From Helicobacteraceae bacterium (GTDB taxonomy: Bacteria > Campylobacterota > Campylobacteria > Campylobacterales > Sulfurimonadaceae), in NCBI GenBank assembly GCA_027068615.1, contig JAMOQV010000091.1, forward strand, positions 1-7,925: a stretch of 7,925 nt of DNA, read 5' to 3'. The notes under the pieces are model-generated. The model did no database searches and was not told the origin of the DNA. It was given only the letters and a program-made list of their open reading frames with translations. Position 1 is the stretch's first letter, and every line of letters starts with the position of its first letter. Of this stretch, positions 1 through 6,190 are shown piece by piece. The position numbers and the translations under genes are program-made.

Positions 1-111
1 TACGACTCTCTTTTGTTGTTTTTGTTTGTTACTGTTATCTTATTATTAACCGTTTTTGTGTATAATATCGAAAATTATATATTTAAGGATGAAAATTATG
101 GGAAATGTTGA
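1..111 (+). CDS. Possible 3' end of a membrane protein gene (5' partial)
   Basis: Frame 1 is open from the window edge to a TGA at 109-111 and encodes about 36 residues. Residues 4-21 are almost entirely Leu, Phe, Val, Ile and Thr, as in a transmembrane helix, followed by a polar tail (roughly YNIENYIFKDENYGKC). If real, this is the C-terminus of an upstream membrane protein that overlaps the response regulator start at 98 by 14 bases, in the manner of the other coupled genes here. Caution: the DNA at 8-30 is T-rich, so hydrophobic codons arise easily. Another frame also stays open to about base 65, and a good -10 box lies inside the segment. I cannot name a family. Confidence 0.35.
   Translation, partial: YDSLLLFLFVTVILLLTVFVYNIENYIFKDENYGKC
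61..66 (+). promoter_or_regulatory. Candidate -10 box of the response regulator
   Basis: A perfect TATAAT follows a T-rich stretch (TTTTTGTG), the usual form of vegetative promoters in this phylum, where a conserved -35 is normally absent. The predicted transcript start is near base 73. That gives a leader of about 25 nt to the ATG at 98 and rules out the longer reading frame from 56 as the start. Confidence 0.5.
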
Positions 112-646
112 TTTAGTACAATTAACGGAACAAACAAAAAAACTTACAGCTATGATTGTAGAAGATGAAAAAGTTACAAATGAACTTTTAAATTCTACTT
201 TTAAAAACTTTTTTTCAGATGTAAAATCTGTATTTAATGGTGAAGAAGCTCTTAAAGCTTATAAAAAAAATGCTCCTGATGTTATTTTTGTTGATATCAT
301 TATGTCTGGAATGGATGGTATAGAGTTATCTCGTAAGATTCGTGAAATCAATCCTGCTCAGATTATTATTGTTATCTCTGCTAGTAATGATATAGAAAAA
401 ATCTCAGAATCAATAGAAGTTGGTGTAAATAGTTTTATACAAAAACCAATAGATACTAAAAAAATTGTAGAACTTCTTTCAAATATTGTTGGTATGATAA
501 ACAAAAAGAAGAAAATAGAAACTAAAACTTTCTCTATATCTTTACCATTAGATCTATACGAAGTTGTAGATGATAATGCAAAAGCTGAAAGTATCTCTAA
601 AAATGCAATTATCATAAGAGCTCTTCGTAACTTTTATAACTCATAA
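98..646 (+). CDS. Response regulator with receiver domain and C-terminal ribbon-helix-helix domain
   Basis: This is a 182-residue two-component response regulator. Residues 17-135 form a CheY-like receiver: acidic pair E22-D23, phosphoacceptor D66 (in FVDIIMSGMDG), S94 at the conserved Thr/Ser switch position and K116-P117. After a lysine-rich linker (136-139), residues 142-182 read as a ribbon-helix-helix fold: a strand KTFSISLP, then two amphipathic helices (about 151-163 and 167-180, with SKNAIIIRALRNFY). That suggests dimeric DNA binding through the beta strand. The ATG at 98 was chosen because AAGGA (85-89) sits 8 nt upstream; the ATG at 89 abuts that SD and the ATG at 56 lies upstream of the predicted transcript start. 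No histidine kinase is visible in the window. The receiver call is firm. The RHH call is by pattern only; the segment might instead be a dimerisation tail. Confidence 0.88.
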   Translation: MGNVDLVQLTEQTKKLTAMIVEDEKVTNELLNSTFKNFFSDVKSVFNGEEALKAYKKNAPDVIFVDIIMSGMDGIELSRKIREINPAQIIIVISASNDIEKISESIEVGVNSFIQKPIDTKKIVELLSNIVGMINKKKKIETKTFSISLPLDLYEVVDDNAKAESISKNAIIIRALRNFYNS

Positions 647-671
647 AAGATGGGGTGACTCCCCTCTTTTA
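644..671 (+). terminator. Hairpin terminator after the response regulator
   Basis: The arms TAAAAGA (644-650) and GGGG (652-655) pair with CCCC (661-664) and TCTTTTA (665-671) around the loop TGACT, with one bulged T at 651. The stem begins at the TAA stop codon. Four G-C pairs and a U-rich 3' arm fit an intrinsic terminator, although the U tract is part of the stem and no long T run follows. Confidence 0.7.
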
Positions 672-723
672 GATATTTATATAAAATTCTATATGTTTAA
701 GTATTTTCTAAGATATTTTTCTA

Positions 724-729
724 TATAAT
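724..729 (+). promoter_or_regulatory. Candidate -10 box for tRNA-Glu
   Basis: TATAAT is preceded by a T-rich tract (GATATTTTTCTA). It predicts a transcript start near 736 and a 5' leader of about 43 nt that would be removed by RNase P. It is the only good -10 between the terminator at 644-671 and the tRNA. The rest of 672-778 shows no other structure that I can support. Confidence 0.5.
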
Positions 730-778
730 TCCTTCATCAGTAACCAAGAGAGTTATTAGATGCTTCAGATTTTTAAGT

Positions 779-853
779 GGCCCCGTCGTCTAGCGGTTAG
801 GATCCATGGTTTTCATCCATGTTACAGGAGTTCGATTCTCCTCGGGGTCACCA
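779..853 (+). tRNA. tRNA-Glu (anticodon UUC)
   Basis: This is a full 75-nt cloverleaf with an encoded CCA end. The acceptor arm GGCCCCG (779-785) pairs with CGGGGTC (843-849), including one G-U pair; the discriminator is A850 and CCA is 851-853. The anticodon arm is CATGG (805-809), loop TTTTCAT (810-816), CCATG (817-821), giving anticodon TTC at 812-814, which reads GAA and GAG. The T arm is AGGAG, TTCGATT, CTCCT (826-842). The first base pair is G-C. No clear terminator follows, so read-through into gltX is possible. Confidence 0.96.
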
Positions 854-903
854 ACTTTTACAAAAACTTTTTCAAACTAAACTTTTTATTAGCAAATATT
901 AGA

Positions 904-909
904 TAAAAT
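904..909 (+). promoter_or_regulatory. Candidate -10 box for the gltX operon
   Basis: TAAAAT sits in the context TTAGATAAAATC. The predicted start near 916 gives a leader of about 22 nt to the gltX ATG. The SD AGGA (928-931) is 6 nt from the start codon. The match is weaker than the other -10 boxes here, and transcription from the tRNA promoter could also contribute. Confidence 0.4.
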
Positions 910-937
910 CATAAAAAATTATTTTATAGGATTTTTA

Positions 938-2236
938 ATGTTAAGATTTGCACCTAGTCCAACTGGTGATATGCATATTGGTAACCTTCGTGTTGCCCTA
1001 TTTAATTATATCGTTTCACAACAAAAAAAAGAAGATTTAATCGTTAGGATTGAAGATACAGACAAAGAAAGAAATATTGAGGGAAAAGATCAAGAGATTT
1101 TGGATATATTGGGTTTATTTGATATTAAATACTCACAAGTTATACACCAAAGTCAAAATTTTAGATTTCATTCAGCTATGGCTTTACAACTTGTTCATGA
1201 AAAAAAAGCTTTTGCTTGCTTTTGTTCACCTGAATGGTTAGAGAAAAAAAGAGAAGAAGCTAAAGAAGCTAAAAAACCTTATAGATATGATGATGCTTGT
1301 GCTGAGCTACCCCATGAGCTTGTTATTGATAATATGAACCCTTTTACCATAAGGATTAAAAGACCAACTGAAAATATAACTATAAAAGATTATATAAAAG
1401 GTGAAGTTACTTTTAAACCTGAAGATGTTGACAGTTTTATAATTATGAGACAAGACAAAACTCCAACATATAACTTTGCTTGTGCAGTTGATGATATGCT
1501 TAGTGATATCTCTATCGTTATTCGTGGTGAAGACCATATGAGTAACACTCCAAAACAAGACCATATAAGAACATCACTAAACTATGATAAAAAGATAGAG
1601 TATGCTCACCTACCTATCATACTAAATGATGATGGTAAGAAGATGAGTAAAAGAGATGATGCTTCTAGTGTAAAATGGCTTTTAGAAGAGGGGTATCTTC
1701 CATCTGCAATAGCAAACTATCTTATCCTTATAGGAAATAAAACACCAAAAGAGATATTTACACTTCAAGAAGCTATAGAATGGTTTGATTTATCTGCTAT
1801 ATCAAAAAGCCCTGCCCGTTTTGATATAAATATGCTAAAACATATAAACAAAAAACATCTTAAAAATCTTGATGCAAAAGAGTTATCTCGATATGTTGGA
1901 TTTGCTGATGCTGAGATAGGTGAACTAGCTCGTATTTATCTTGAAGAAGCAGGAACTACAAAAGAGTTAAAATCAAAAATAGCACCTATTTTTGCCAAAA
2001 AAGAGATACCTGAAGAGTTTGCAGAATCAGCGAAAATTATGGCTGAGACTATAAAAAATGCACCCTACTTTGAAGAGTATGATGACTTTAAAAACTACAT
2101 TATGAAAGAATCAGGCTTAAAAGGTAAAAACTTTTTTAAACCACTTCGTTATCTTTTAACAGGTGCTGGGCATGGTCCTGATGTTGCTGAGATATACAAA
2201 TATCTTAAAAATTATATAGGAGCGATTATAAAATGA
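938..2236 (+). CDS. gltX: Glutamyl-tRNA synthetase, short GluRS2-type
   Basis: This class I synthetase attaches glutamate to tRNA in the cytoplasm. The class signatures are HIGN (residues 13-16, the HIGH motif) and KMSKR (235-239). C94-x-C96 with Y117-x3-C121 fits a zinc-binding site like that of the glutamyl-Q-tRNA(Asp) synthetase family. At 432 residues it is shorter than the usual 465-470. Its N-terminus (MLRFAPSPTGDMHIGN) resembles, from memory, the Helicobacter pylori GluRS2 type. That enzyme charges tRNA-Gln with glutamate for later transamidation by GatCAB, while a second GluRS serves tRNA-Glu. Substrate here is therefore inferred, and tRNA-Gln is plausible despite the neighbouring tRNA-Glu gene. 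gltX numbering differs between species, so I give no number. The stop overlaps the yggT start by 4 bases (ATGA). Confidence 0.95.
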   Translation: MLRFAPSPTGDMHIGNLRVALFNYIVSQQKKEDLIVRIEDTDKERNIEGKDQEILDILGLFDIKYSQVIHQSQNFRFHSAMALQLVHEKKAFACFCSPEWLEKKREEAKEAKKPYRYDDACAELPHELVIDNMNPFTIRIKRPTENITIKDYIKGEVTFKPEDVDSFIIMRQDKTPTYNFACAVDDMLSDISIVIRGEDHMSNTPKQDHIRTSLNYDKKIEYAHLPIILNDDGKKMSKRDDASSVKWLLEEGYLPSAIANYLILIGNKTPKEIFTLQEAIEWFDLSAISKSPARFDINMLKHINKKHLKNLDAKELSRYVGFADAEIGELARIYLEEAGTTKELKSKIAPIFAKKEIPEEFAESAKIMAETIKNAPYFEEYDDFKNYIMKESGLKGKNFFKPLRYLLTGAGHGPDVAEIYKYLKNYIGAIIK

Positions 2237-2517
2237 GTGTATTAATAGATATATTTCAAGGTGTTGGTTCTATATTTATAAGTCTTATAAATGTTTATAT
2301 TTGGGTTATTATCATTGCTTCCCTTTTAACTTTTGTAAATCCAGATCCATATAATCCAATAGTGCAATTTTTATATAGAGTAACAAATCCTGCTTATGAT
2401 TTGGTAAGAAGATATATACCTACAAATATTGGAGGTTTGGATTTAGCTCCATTGGTTATTATCATATCTCTTCAAATTTTAATAGTTGTATTAACATCAT
2501 TACTATATGCTTTATAG
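2233..2517 (+). CDS. yggT: YggT family membrane protein
   Basis: This 94-residue inner-membrane protein has two hydrophobic helices (about 17-35 and 70-92) flanking a polar segment with the family pattern NPDPYNPIVQFLYRVTNP and a following GGLDLAPLV. Its length is usual for a single-repeat YggT protein. In other bacteria the family has been linked to envelope or septum organisation and osmotic tolerance, and in plastids (YlmG) to membrane and nucleoid distribution; its molecular function is not settled. It is translationally coupled to gltX through a 4-base ATGA overlap, and its own 3' end overlaps the transglycosylase start by 11 bases, so these genes are surely co-transcribed. Confidence 0.9.
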   Translation: MSVLIDIFQGVGSIFISLINVYIWVIIIASLLTFVNPDPYNPIVQFLYRVTNPAYDLVRRYIPTNIGGLDLAPLVIIISLQILIVVLTSLLYAL

Positions 2518-4156
2518 ATATATTTTTATATTAAGTATTTTTCTTTTATCTGCTAATTCTATGTCTTTTAGAAAAGCAGATAAAGGGGATATTACATTAA
2601 AATATATAAGTTCAAAACCTGAAGGCAGAGCTAAAAACTTTCTTATTTGGCAATATTTACAAAAAGACATAACACCAACACAAGCAGATAAAGCTTACAA
2701 ACAAGTGCTTGGAAACAACAGTAAAATATATAACTTATATGTAAAAAAAACAAAAAGAAAAGATATACTATATAAACAAAAATGCAAAAGAAGAGATGAT
2801 TTACTAGATATAAAAGATTACAAATGTTTTAAAGAAGCTTATACTATATCTAAAGCCTTAAAATTTAATAAGCAAGATAGAAAAAAAATAGTTAAAAAAT
2901 TAAAAAAGAAAAAATCAAAAGAGATATTAAAACTTTTTAATGAACCCTACTCTTTAAATAGTTATAAAAAATACTCAGCAGATGCAGTTTTAAGTTTTTT
3001 TAATAGAAGTTGGTCTTTTCGTAGAAAAAATTTAAACATAGAATTAGATAAAGAGCTATTAGATAAACTATCTACATCATGGAGAATTTCAAAGTTTGTA
3101 AAAAATATTGTAAATGATGATAAAGTTGATAAACTTCAGAAATCTTTATTGAAATTAAAAGGTGATAAATTAAATTCACAAACAAACTTTTTTTTAGCAC
3201 TTAACCATATTAAGCATCATCAAGAAAAGAGATCACTAAAGTTTTTTGAACTTTCATATAAAAAAGCAAAACATACAATAAATAAAGATAAAAATCTGTT
3301 TTGGCTTTATAAAGTTACAAATAAACAAAAATATCTTAATAAACTTCTTTCATCTAAAGATATAAATATATACACTCTTTATGCAAATGAGTTAGTTGGT
3401 AAAATACCGACTAACTATTTTACAAAAGTCAGTACAGGTTTTTTTAACTCTTCAAAAACTATATATGACCCTTTTGTTTGGGAAGCTATAAGAAAACAGA
3501 TTAAAAAGACACCTAAAGATAAACTTTTTAAACTAGCAAATGAATATTCTCAAGACAATATGATACCTATAAAAACTCTTATACTTGAAAAAGCATATAA
3601 ATATAAAGTGCATGGATATATTATGCCTTATAATAAATATCTTAAAAATTTATCTTTAGATGATAAAGCTCTTGTATATGCTCTAATGAGACAAGAAAGT
3701 AATTTTATCCCATCTGCCTTATCTCGTTCTTTTGCTTTAGGATTGATGCAACTTATGCCTTTTTTAGTAGATGCATTGGAAAAGCAGCATAAAGAAGATA
3801 TAAACTATAATGATATGTTTATACCTAAAAACAATATAAAATATGCACTCAAACATATAAAATGGATGCAAAAATCACTATATCATCCGTTATTTGTGGC
3901 TTATGCTTATAATGGTGGTATGGGATTTTTAAAAAAACATCTATTATCTAACAATAGATTTAATGATGGTAAATACGAACCATTTTTAAGTTTAGAACTG
4001 ATGGCAAATACTCAATCAAGAGAATATGGTAAAAAAGTTTTAGCAAACTATGTTATGTATAAAAAGATACTTGGAGAAAAAATTTCTATAATTAATCTTT
4101 TTGATAACTTAACAAGTCCGAAACATACGGATAATTTTCGAGTAAAAGATTTATAG
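2507..4156 (+). CDS. slt: Soluble-type lytic murein transglycosylase (Slt family)
   Basis: This 549-residue periplasmic enzyme cleaves the MurNAc-GlcNAc bond of peptidoglycan to give 1,6-anhydro-MurNAc ends. Residues 1-18 form a signal peptide (YR, then IFILSIFLLSANS). Residues 19 to about 375 form a Lys-rich helical region, as in the Slt70 superhelical domain. The catalytic goose-type lysozyme-like domain follows, with ALMRQESNF carrying the catalytic Glu, E397, then GLMQLMP and AYNGG. The start at 2507 lies inside yggT and lacks an obvious SD, so initiation probably depends on ribosomes finishing yggT; the signal peptide supports this start. The last 65 bases (4092-4156) are shared tail-to-tail with the lipoprotein gene on the other strand. 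E. coli Slt70 is longer (about 645 residues), so this is a shorter version. Confidence 0.93.
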   Translation: MLYRYIFILSIFLLSANSMSFRKADKGDITLKYISSKPEGRAKNFLIWQYLQKDITPTQADKAYKQVLGNNSKIYNLYVKKTKRKDILYKQKCKRRDDLLDIKDYKCFKEAYTISKALKFNKQDRKKIVKKLKKKKSKEILKLFNEPYSLNSYKKYSADAVLSFFNRSWSFRRKNLNIELDKELLDKLSTSWRISKFVKNIVNDDKVDKLQKSLLKLKGDKLNSQTNFFLALNHIKHHQEKRSLKFFELSYKKAKHTINKDKNLFWLYKVTNKQKYLNKLLSSKDINIYTLYANELVGKIPTNYFTKVSTGFFNSSKTIYDPFVWEAIRKQIKKTPKDKLFKLANEYSQDNMIPIKTLILEKAYKYKVHGYIMPYNKYLKNLSLDDKALVYALMRQESNFIPSALSRSFALGLMQLMPFLVDALEKQHKEDINYNDMFIPKNNIKYALKHIKWMQKSLYHPLFVAYAYNGGMGFLKKHLLSNNRFNDGKYEPFLSLELMANTQSREYGKKVLANYVMYKKILGEKISIINLFDNLTSPKHTDNFRVKDL

Positions 4157-4550
4157 TTTTTTTATCTTGTTTTTTAAATGCTACTAAGTAGTAGCTATTC
4201 CAACTATTTTTAGTTTTTATTAAACTTGTAAATCTATTGTTTGAATTTAACTTTTTTATCTTAATTGGTAATTGTCCATTAAGTTTTAATTTTATATTTC
4301 CTGAATCTGTTTTACTATAATAGTAAACAAAGAAATACTCATTATTATTAAATAATTTAGGATATATCTGATTTAAATATATAGCTGACACTATACCATC
4401 TATATTTTTTTGTGATTTAATTTTAGAACTTTGTAAAGAATTTATACTTAATTCCTGCTTTTCATTAAGTTTAAAATTATCAAAAGCATTATTTCTTGCA
4501 CATCCTGTTAATGTAATTATAGCTGTTAGTATGATTATAGTATATTTCAT
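4092..4550 (-). CDS. Small putative lipoprotein, function unknown
   Basis: This 152-residue protein has a short signal (MKYTIIILTAIITL) and lipobox LTGC, so C17 should be lipidated after cleavage by signal peptidase II. Position +2 is Ala, which in E. coli-type sorting favours the outer membrane. The mature part is Asn/Lys/Ser-rich with alternating hydrophobic residues (for example NEYFFVYYYSK, NIKLKLNGQLPIKIK), suggesting a beta-rich fold. I do not recognise the family. It lies on the opposite strand between slt and mobB, overlapping the end of slt by 65 bases. From memory, C. jejuni also has a small opposite-strand gene (Cj0842) at this spot, so it may be a conserved, unstudied envelope protein. 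There is no SD upstream (TTCTCCT precedes the ATG); see the promoter entry. Confidence 0.8.
   Translation of the reverse strand: MKYTIIILTAIITLTGCARNNAFDNFKLNEKQELSINSLQSSKIKSQKNIDGIVSAIYLNQIYPKLFNNNEYFFVYYYSKTDSGNIKLKLNGQLPIKIKKLNSNNRFTSLIKTKNSWNSYYLVAFKKQDKKTINLLLENYPYVSDLLSYQKD
4180..4195. repeat. Short perfect palindrome in the lipoprotein gene, past the slt stop
   Basis: GCTACTAAGTAGTAGC is a 7-base inverted repeat with a 2-base centre. It begins 24 bases after the slt stop and lies inside the lipoprotein coding region (codons for SYYLV). In RNA it could form a 6-bp hairpin and might help end the slt transcript, since T-rich sequence follows at a distance (CTATTTTTAG). There is no immediate U tract, so a terminator role is uncertain. 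Confidence 0.35.
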
Positions 4551-4556
4551 AGGAGA

Positions 4557-4562
4557 ATTATA
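4557..4562 (-). promoter_or_regulatory. Extended -10 promoter of the lipoprotein gene, predicting a leaderless mRNA
   Basis: Read on the minus strand the sequence is TTTGATATAATTCTCCTATG, an extended -10 (TGATATAAT). The hexamer's last base (4557) is position -7, so +1 falls at 4550, the A of the lipoprotein ATG. No SD is present, consistent with a leaderless transcript. The -35 region (GATTAA) shows no match to TTGACA, as is common in this phylum. Confidence 0.55.
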
Positions 4563-4594
4563 TCAAATTAAACAACTTTTTAATCACTATTTTG

Positions 4595-4600
4595 TATAAT
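4595..4600 (+). promoter_or_regulatory. Candidate -10 box for the mobB-fbp operon
   Basis: TATAAT is preceded by TTTTG in an AT-rich spacer. It predicts a transcript start near 4607 and a leader of about 26 nt to the mobB ATG. It lies about 32 bases from the oppositely oriented -10 of the lipoprotein gene, so the 82-base spacer 4551-4632 is a compact divergent promoter region. Confidence 0.55.
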
Positions 4601-4632
4601 CCAATTAATTTACAACTTAAAAGATTATATAT

Positions 4633-5136
4633 ATGAACAAGAGATTAGCCATAGCCTTTACAGGACCATCAAACAGTGGAAAAACAACACTAATTCTAAA
4701 AATAGCAAAAATACTTATAGATGAATATTCAAAAAAAGTAGCTATTATAAAACATGATCCAAGTGATAAAGCTAAATTTGATGTTGAGGGTAAAGATAGT
4801 TTCAGATTTAGTCAAACTGGAGCAGAAGTGATAGTAACCTCCCCTACTCGAACAACTTATTTCTCTCAGGAAAATAAGGATTTAGATGAAATGATTAGGG
4901 TATTTGGTAAATTTGATATTTTGTTAGTTGAAGGATTGAAAAATTTACCCTTACCTAGAATAGGTGTATTTAGAAATTCTTTAGAAGATGATTATTTTAC
5001 ATACATGGACGCTTTAGCGATAGATGAAAGTATAAAAACTGATGAATATCAAATACCAAAAAATATAGATATTTTAGATTTAAATAATCCAGATTCAATC
5101 ATATCTTGGATACTAAAAAATGCAAAGGAAGTATAA
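4633..5136 (+). CDS. mobB: Molybdopterin-guanine dinucleotide biosynthesis adaptor protein MobB
   Basis: This 167-residue cytoplasmic GTP-binding P-loop protein assists formation of the guanine-dinucleotide molybdenum cofactor used by enzymes such as formate dehydrogenases and periplasmic nitrate reductase. The Walker A motif is GPSNSGKTT (11-19). The family motif KHDPSDKAKFDVEGKDSFRF (40-59) and QTGAE follow, then a Walker B-like DILLVEGLK (95-103). The length is typical. The start at 4633 is the first in-frame ATG after the predicted transcript start; the SD is weak (AAAAGA about 10 nt upstream). It is followed after 3 bases by fbp, with which it must be co-transcribed although the two serve unrelated pathways. 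MobB is not essential for the cofactor in E. coli, so its role is usually described as accessory. Confidence 0.92.
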   Translation: MNKRLAIAFTGPSNSGKTTLILKIAKILIDEYSKKVAIIKHDPSDKAKFDVEGKDSFRFSQTGAEVIVTSPTRTTYFSQENKDLDEMIRVFGKFDILLVEGLKNLPLPRIGVFRNSLEDDYFTYMDALAIDESIKTDEYQIPKNIDILDLNNPDSIISWILKNAKEV

Positions 5137-5139
5137 AAA

Positions 5140-5979
5140 ATGGACGCAATATTTGAAGCTATTCAAAAAACAGCAAAGAGAATTAAAACAGCAATAGATA
5201 TAAAAGATATAGGTTATTCACAGCAAGAAAACTCTTCTGGAGAAACACAACTTCAACTAGATATTAAATGTGATATGATTATAGAAGAAGAATTTTCAAA
5301 AATTTCATCTATCCATACTATAGCAAGTGAAGAGAAAGAAAAAGAGATGCTTTTGCATAAAGATGGAAAGTATTTTATAGCTTATGACCCACTTGATGGT
5401 TCATCTTTAGTTGATGTAAATCTTAGTGTTGGTTCTATATTTGGTATATATGAAAATAGTTTTGGTGCAAAAAATATGGTTGCTTCTTGTTATGTTGTAT
5501 TTGGACCTAGAGTTGAGATGGTTTTTGCACACAATAAAGTAAAAATGTATCTATTGCAAAATGATGAATTTGAATTTGTAAAAGAGGTAAGATTAAATGA
5601 AAAAGGTAAATTAAATGCACCAGGTGGAACTCAGCAAAATTGGAAACCTTATCATAAAGAGATGGTAGATAGTTTATTTGCTGAAGGTTATCGTCTTAGA
5701 TATTCAGGTGGAATGGTTCCTGATTTGCATCAAATCTTATTAAAAGGTGGTGGACTTTTTAGTTACCCTGCTACAAGTGATAAGCCAGATGGAAAATTAA
5801 GAAAGCTTTTTGAAGTTTTCCCTTTTGCATTTGTTTATAAAAAAGCTGGTGGGGAAGCTATTGATGGTAAAAATGATTTAATGGAACTTGAACATAATCA
5901 TATACATGACACTTCGCCTTGTTTTTTTGGTTCAAAATATGAAATAGATAAAGTAAAAGAAGTTTATGGAAGAAACTAG
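5140..5979 (+). CDS. fbp: Fructose-1,6-bisphosphatase class I
   Basis: This enzyme hydrolyses fructose 1,6-bisphosphate to fructose 6-phosphate in the cytoplasm, the committed gluconeogenic step, needed here for making sugars and wall precursors. Signature residues are E64/E65 (ASEEKE), the metal-binding and catalytic motif DPLDGSS (83-89), a substrate-pocket segment YRLRYSGGMVPDLHQ (184-198), and E225 in KLFEVFPFAF, at the position of the last metal ligand. At 279 residues it is about 50 shorter than the E. coli enzyme (332). The missing part is mostly N-terminal, where AMP inhibition is mediated in other class I enzymes, so AMP control may be lost (inference). Similar short forms are, from memory, usual in Campylobacter. 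SD AGGA (5126-5129) lies inside the end of mobB. Confidence 0.94.
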   Translation: MDAIFEAIQKTAKRIKTAIDIKDIGYSQQENSSGETQLQLDIKCDMIIEEEFSKISSIHTIASEEKEKEMLLHKDGKYFIAYDPLDGSSLVDVNLSVGSIFGIYENSFGAKNMVASCYVVFGPRVEMVFAHNKVKMYLLQNDEFEFVKEVRLNEKGKLNAPGGTQQNWKPYHKEMVDSLFAEGYRLRYSGGMVPDLHQILLKGGGLFSYPATSDKPDGKLRKLFEVFPFAFVYKKAGGEAIDGKNDLMELEHNHIHDTSPCFFGSKYEIDKVKEVYGRN

Positions 5980-6166
5980 AGCAAAAGATCAGTTTGAATT
6001 GCATCTTGATGATATGATTTTAAAAATAAAAAGTTGTCAAGATGCTAAACAGGTTAAAAGTTGTAGTGATTGCGAAGAGTATCTAAAATGTTCTTTAAGA
6101 GATGATTATGTCAAAGCTGTTTATAACTCTATGTCAAAAGGTGATGCTGGTGGATTTGAATTTTAA
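5966..6166 (+). CDS. Small four-cysteine protein, conserved next to fbp
   Basis: This 66-residue protein has four cysteines spaced C24-x8-C33-x2-C36-x5-C42, enough for a small zinc or iron-sulphur site or for disulphides. Around them lie a helical acidic N-terminus and a C-terminal YVKAVYNSMSKGDAGGFEF. There is no signal peptide, so it is probably cytoplasmic. It overlaps the 3' end of fbp by 14 bases and is translationally coupled. From memory C. jejuni has a small hypothetical gene (Cj0839c) in the same place between fbp and metG, which suggests a lineage-conserved gene. The function is unknown to me. Cysteine-rich metal binding is an inference from spacing only. Confidence 0.82.
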   Translation: MEETRAKDQFELHLDDMILKIKSCQDAKQVKSCSDCEEYLKCSLRDDYVKAVYNSMSKGDAGGFEF

Positions 6167-6190
6167 ACAGATAAAAAAAAGTTTTATGTT

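Noticed and set aside
56..97. Longer start (ATG at 56 or 89) for the response regulator
   Set aside because: The -10 box at 61-66 would place the transcript start downstream of 56. The ATG at 89 abuts its only SD. The ATG at 98 has AAGGA at 8 nt.
358..615. 85-codon minus-strand frame
   Set aside because: It lies wholly inside the response regulator, and its Ile/Phe/Ser-rich translation is the complement of AT-rich coding sequence.
854..900. Possible terminator after tRNA-Glu (ACTTTTT-type repeats)
   Set aside because: The T and A runs do not form a convincing stem with a GC core; read as AT-rich spacer before the gltX promoter.
1050..1241. 63-codon plus-strand frame inside gltX
   Set aside because: Shadow of the well-supported synthetase gene; no SD and no recognisable domain.
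1307..1564. 85-codon minus-strand frame inside gltX
   Set aside because: Shadow of gltX; no SD or family resemblance.
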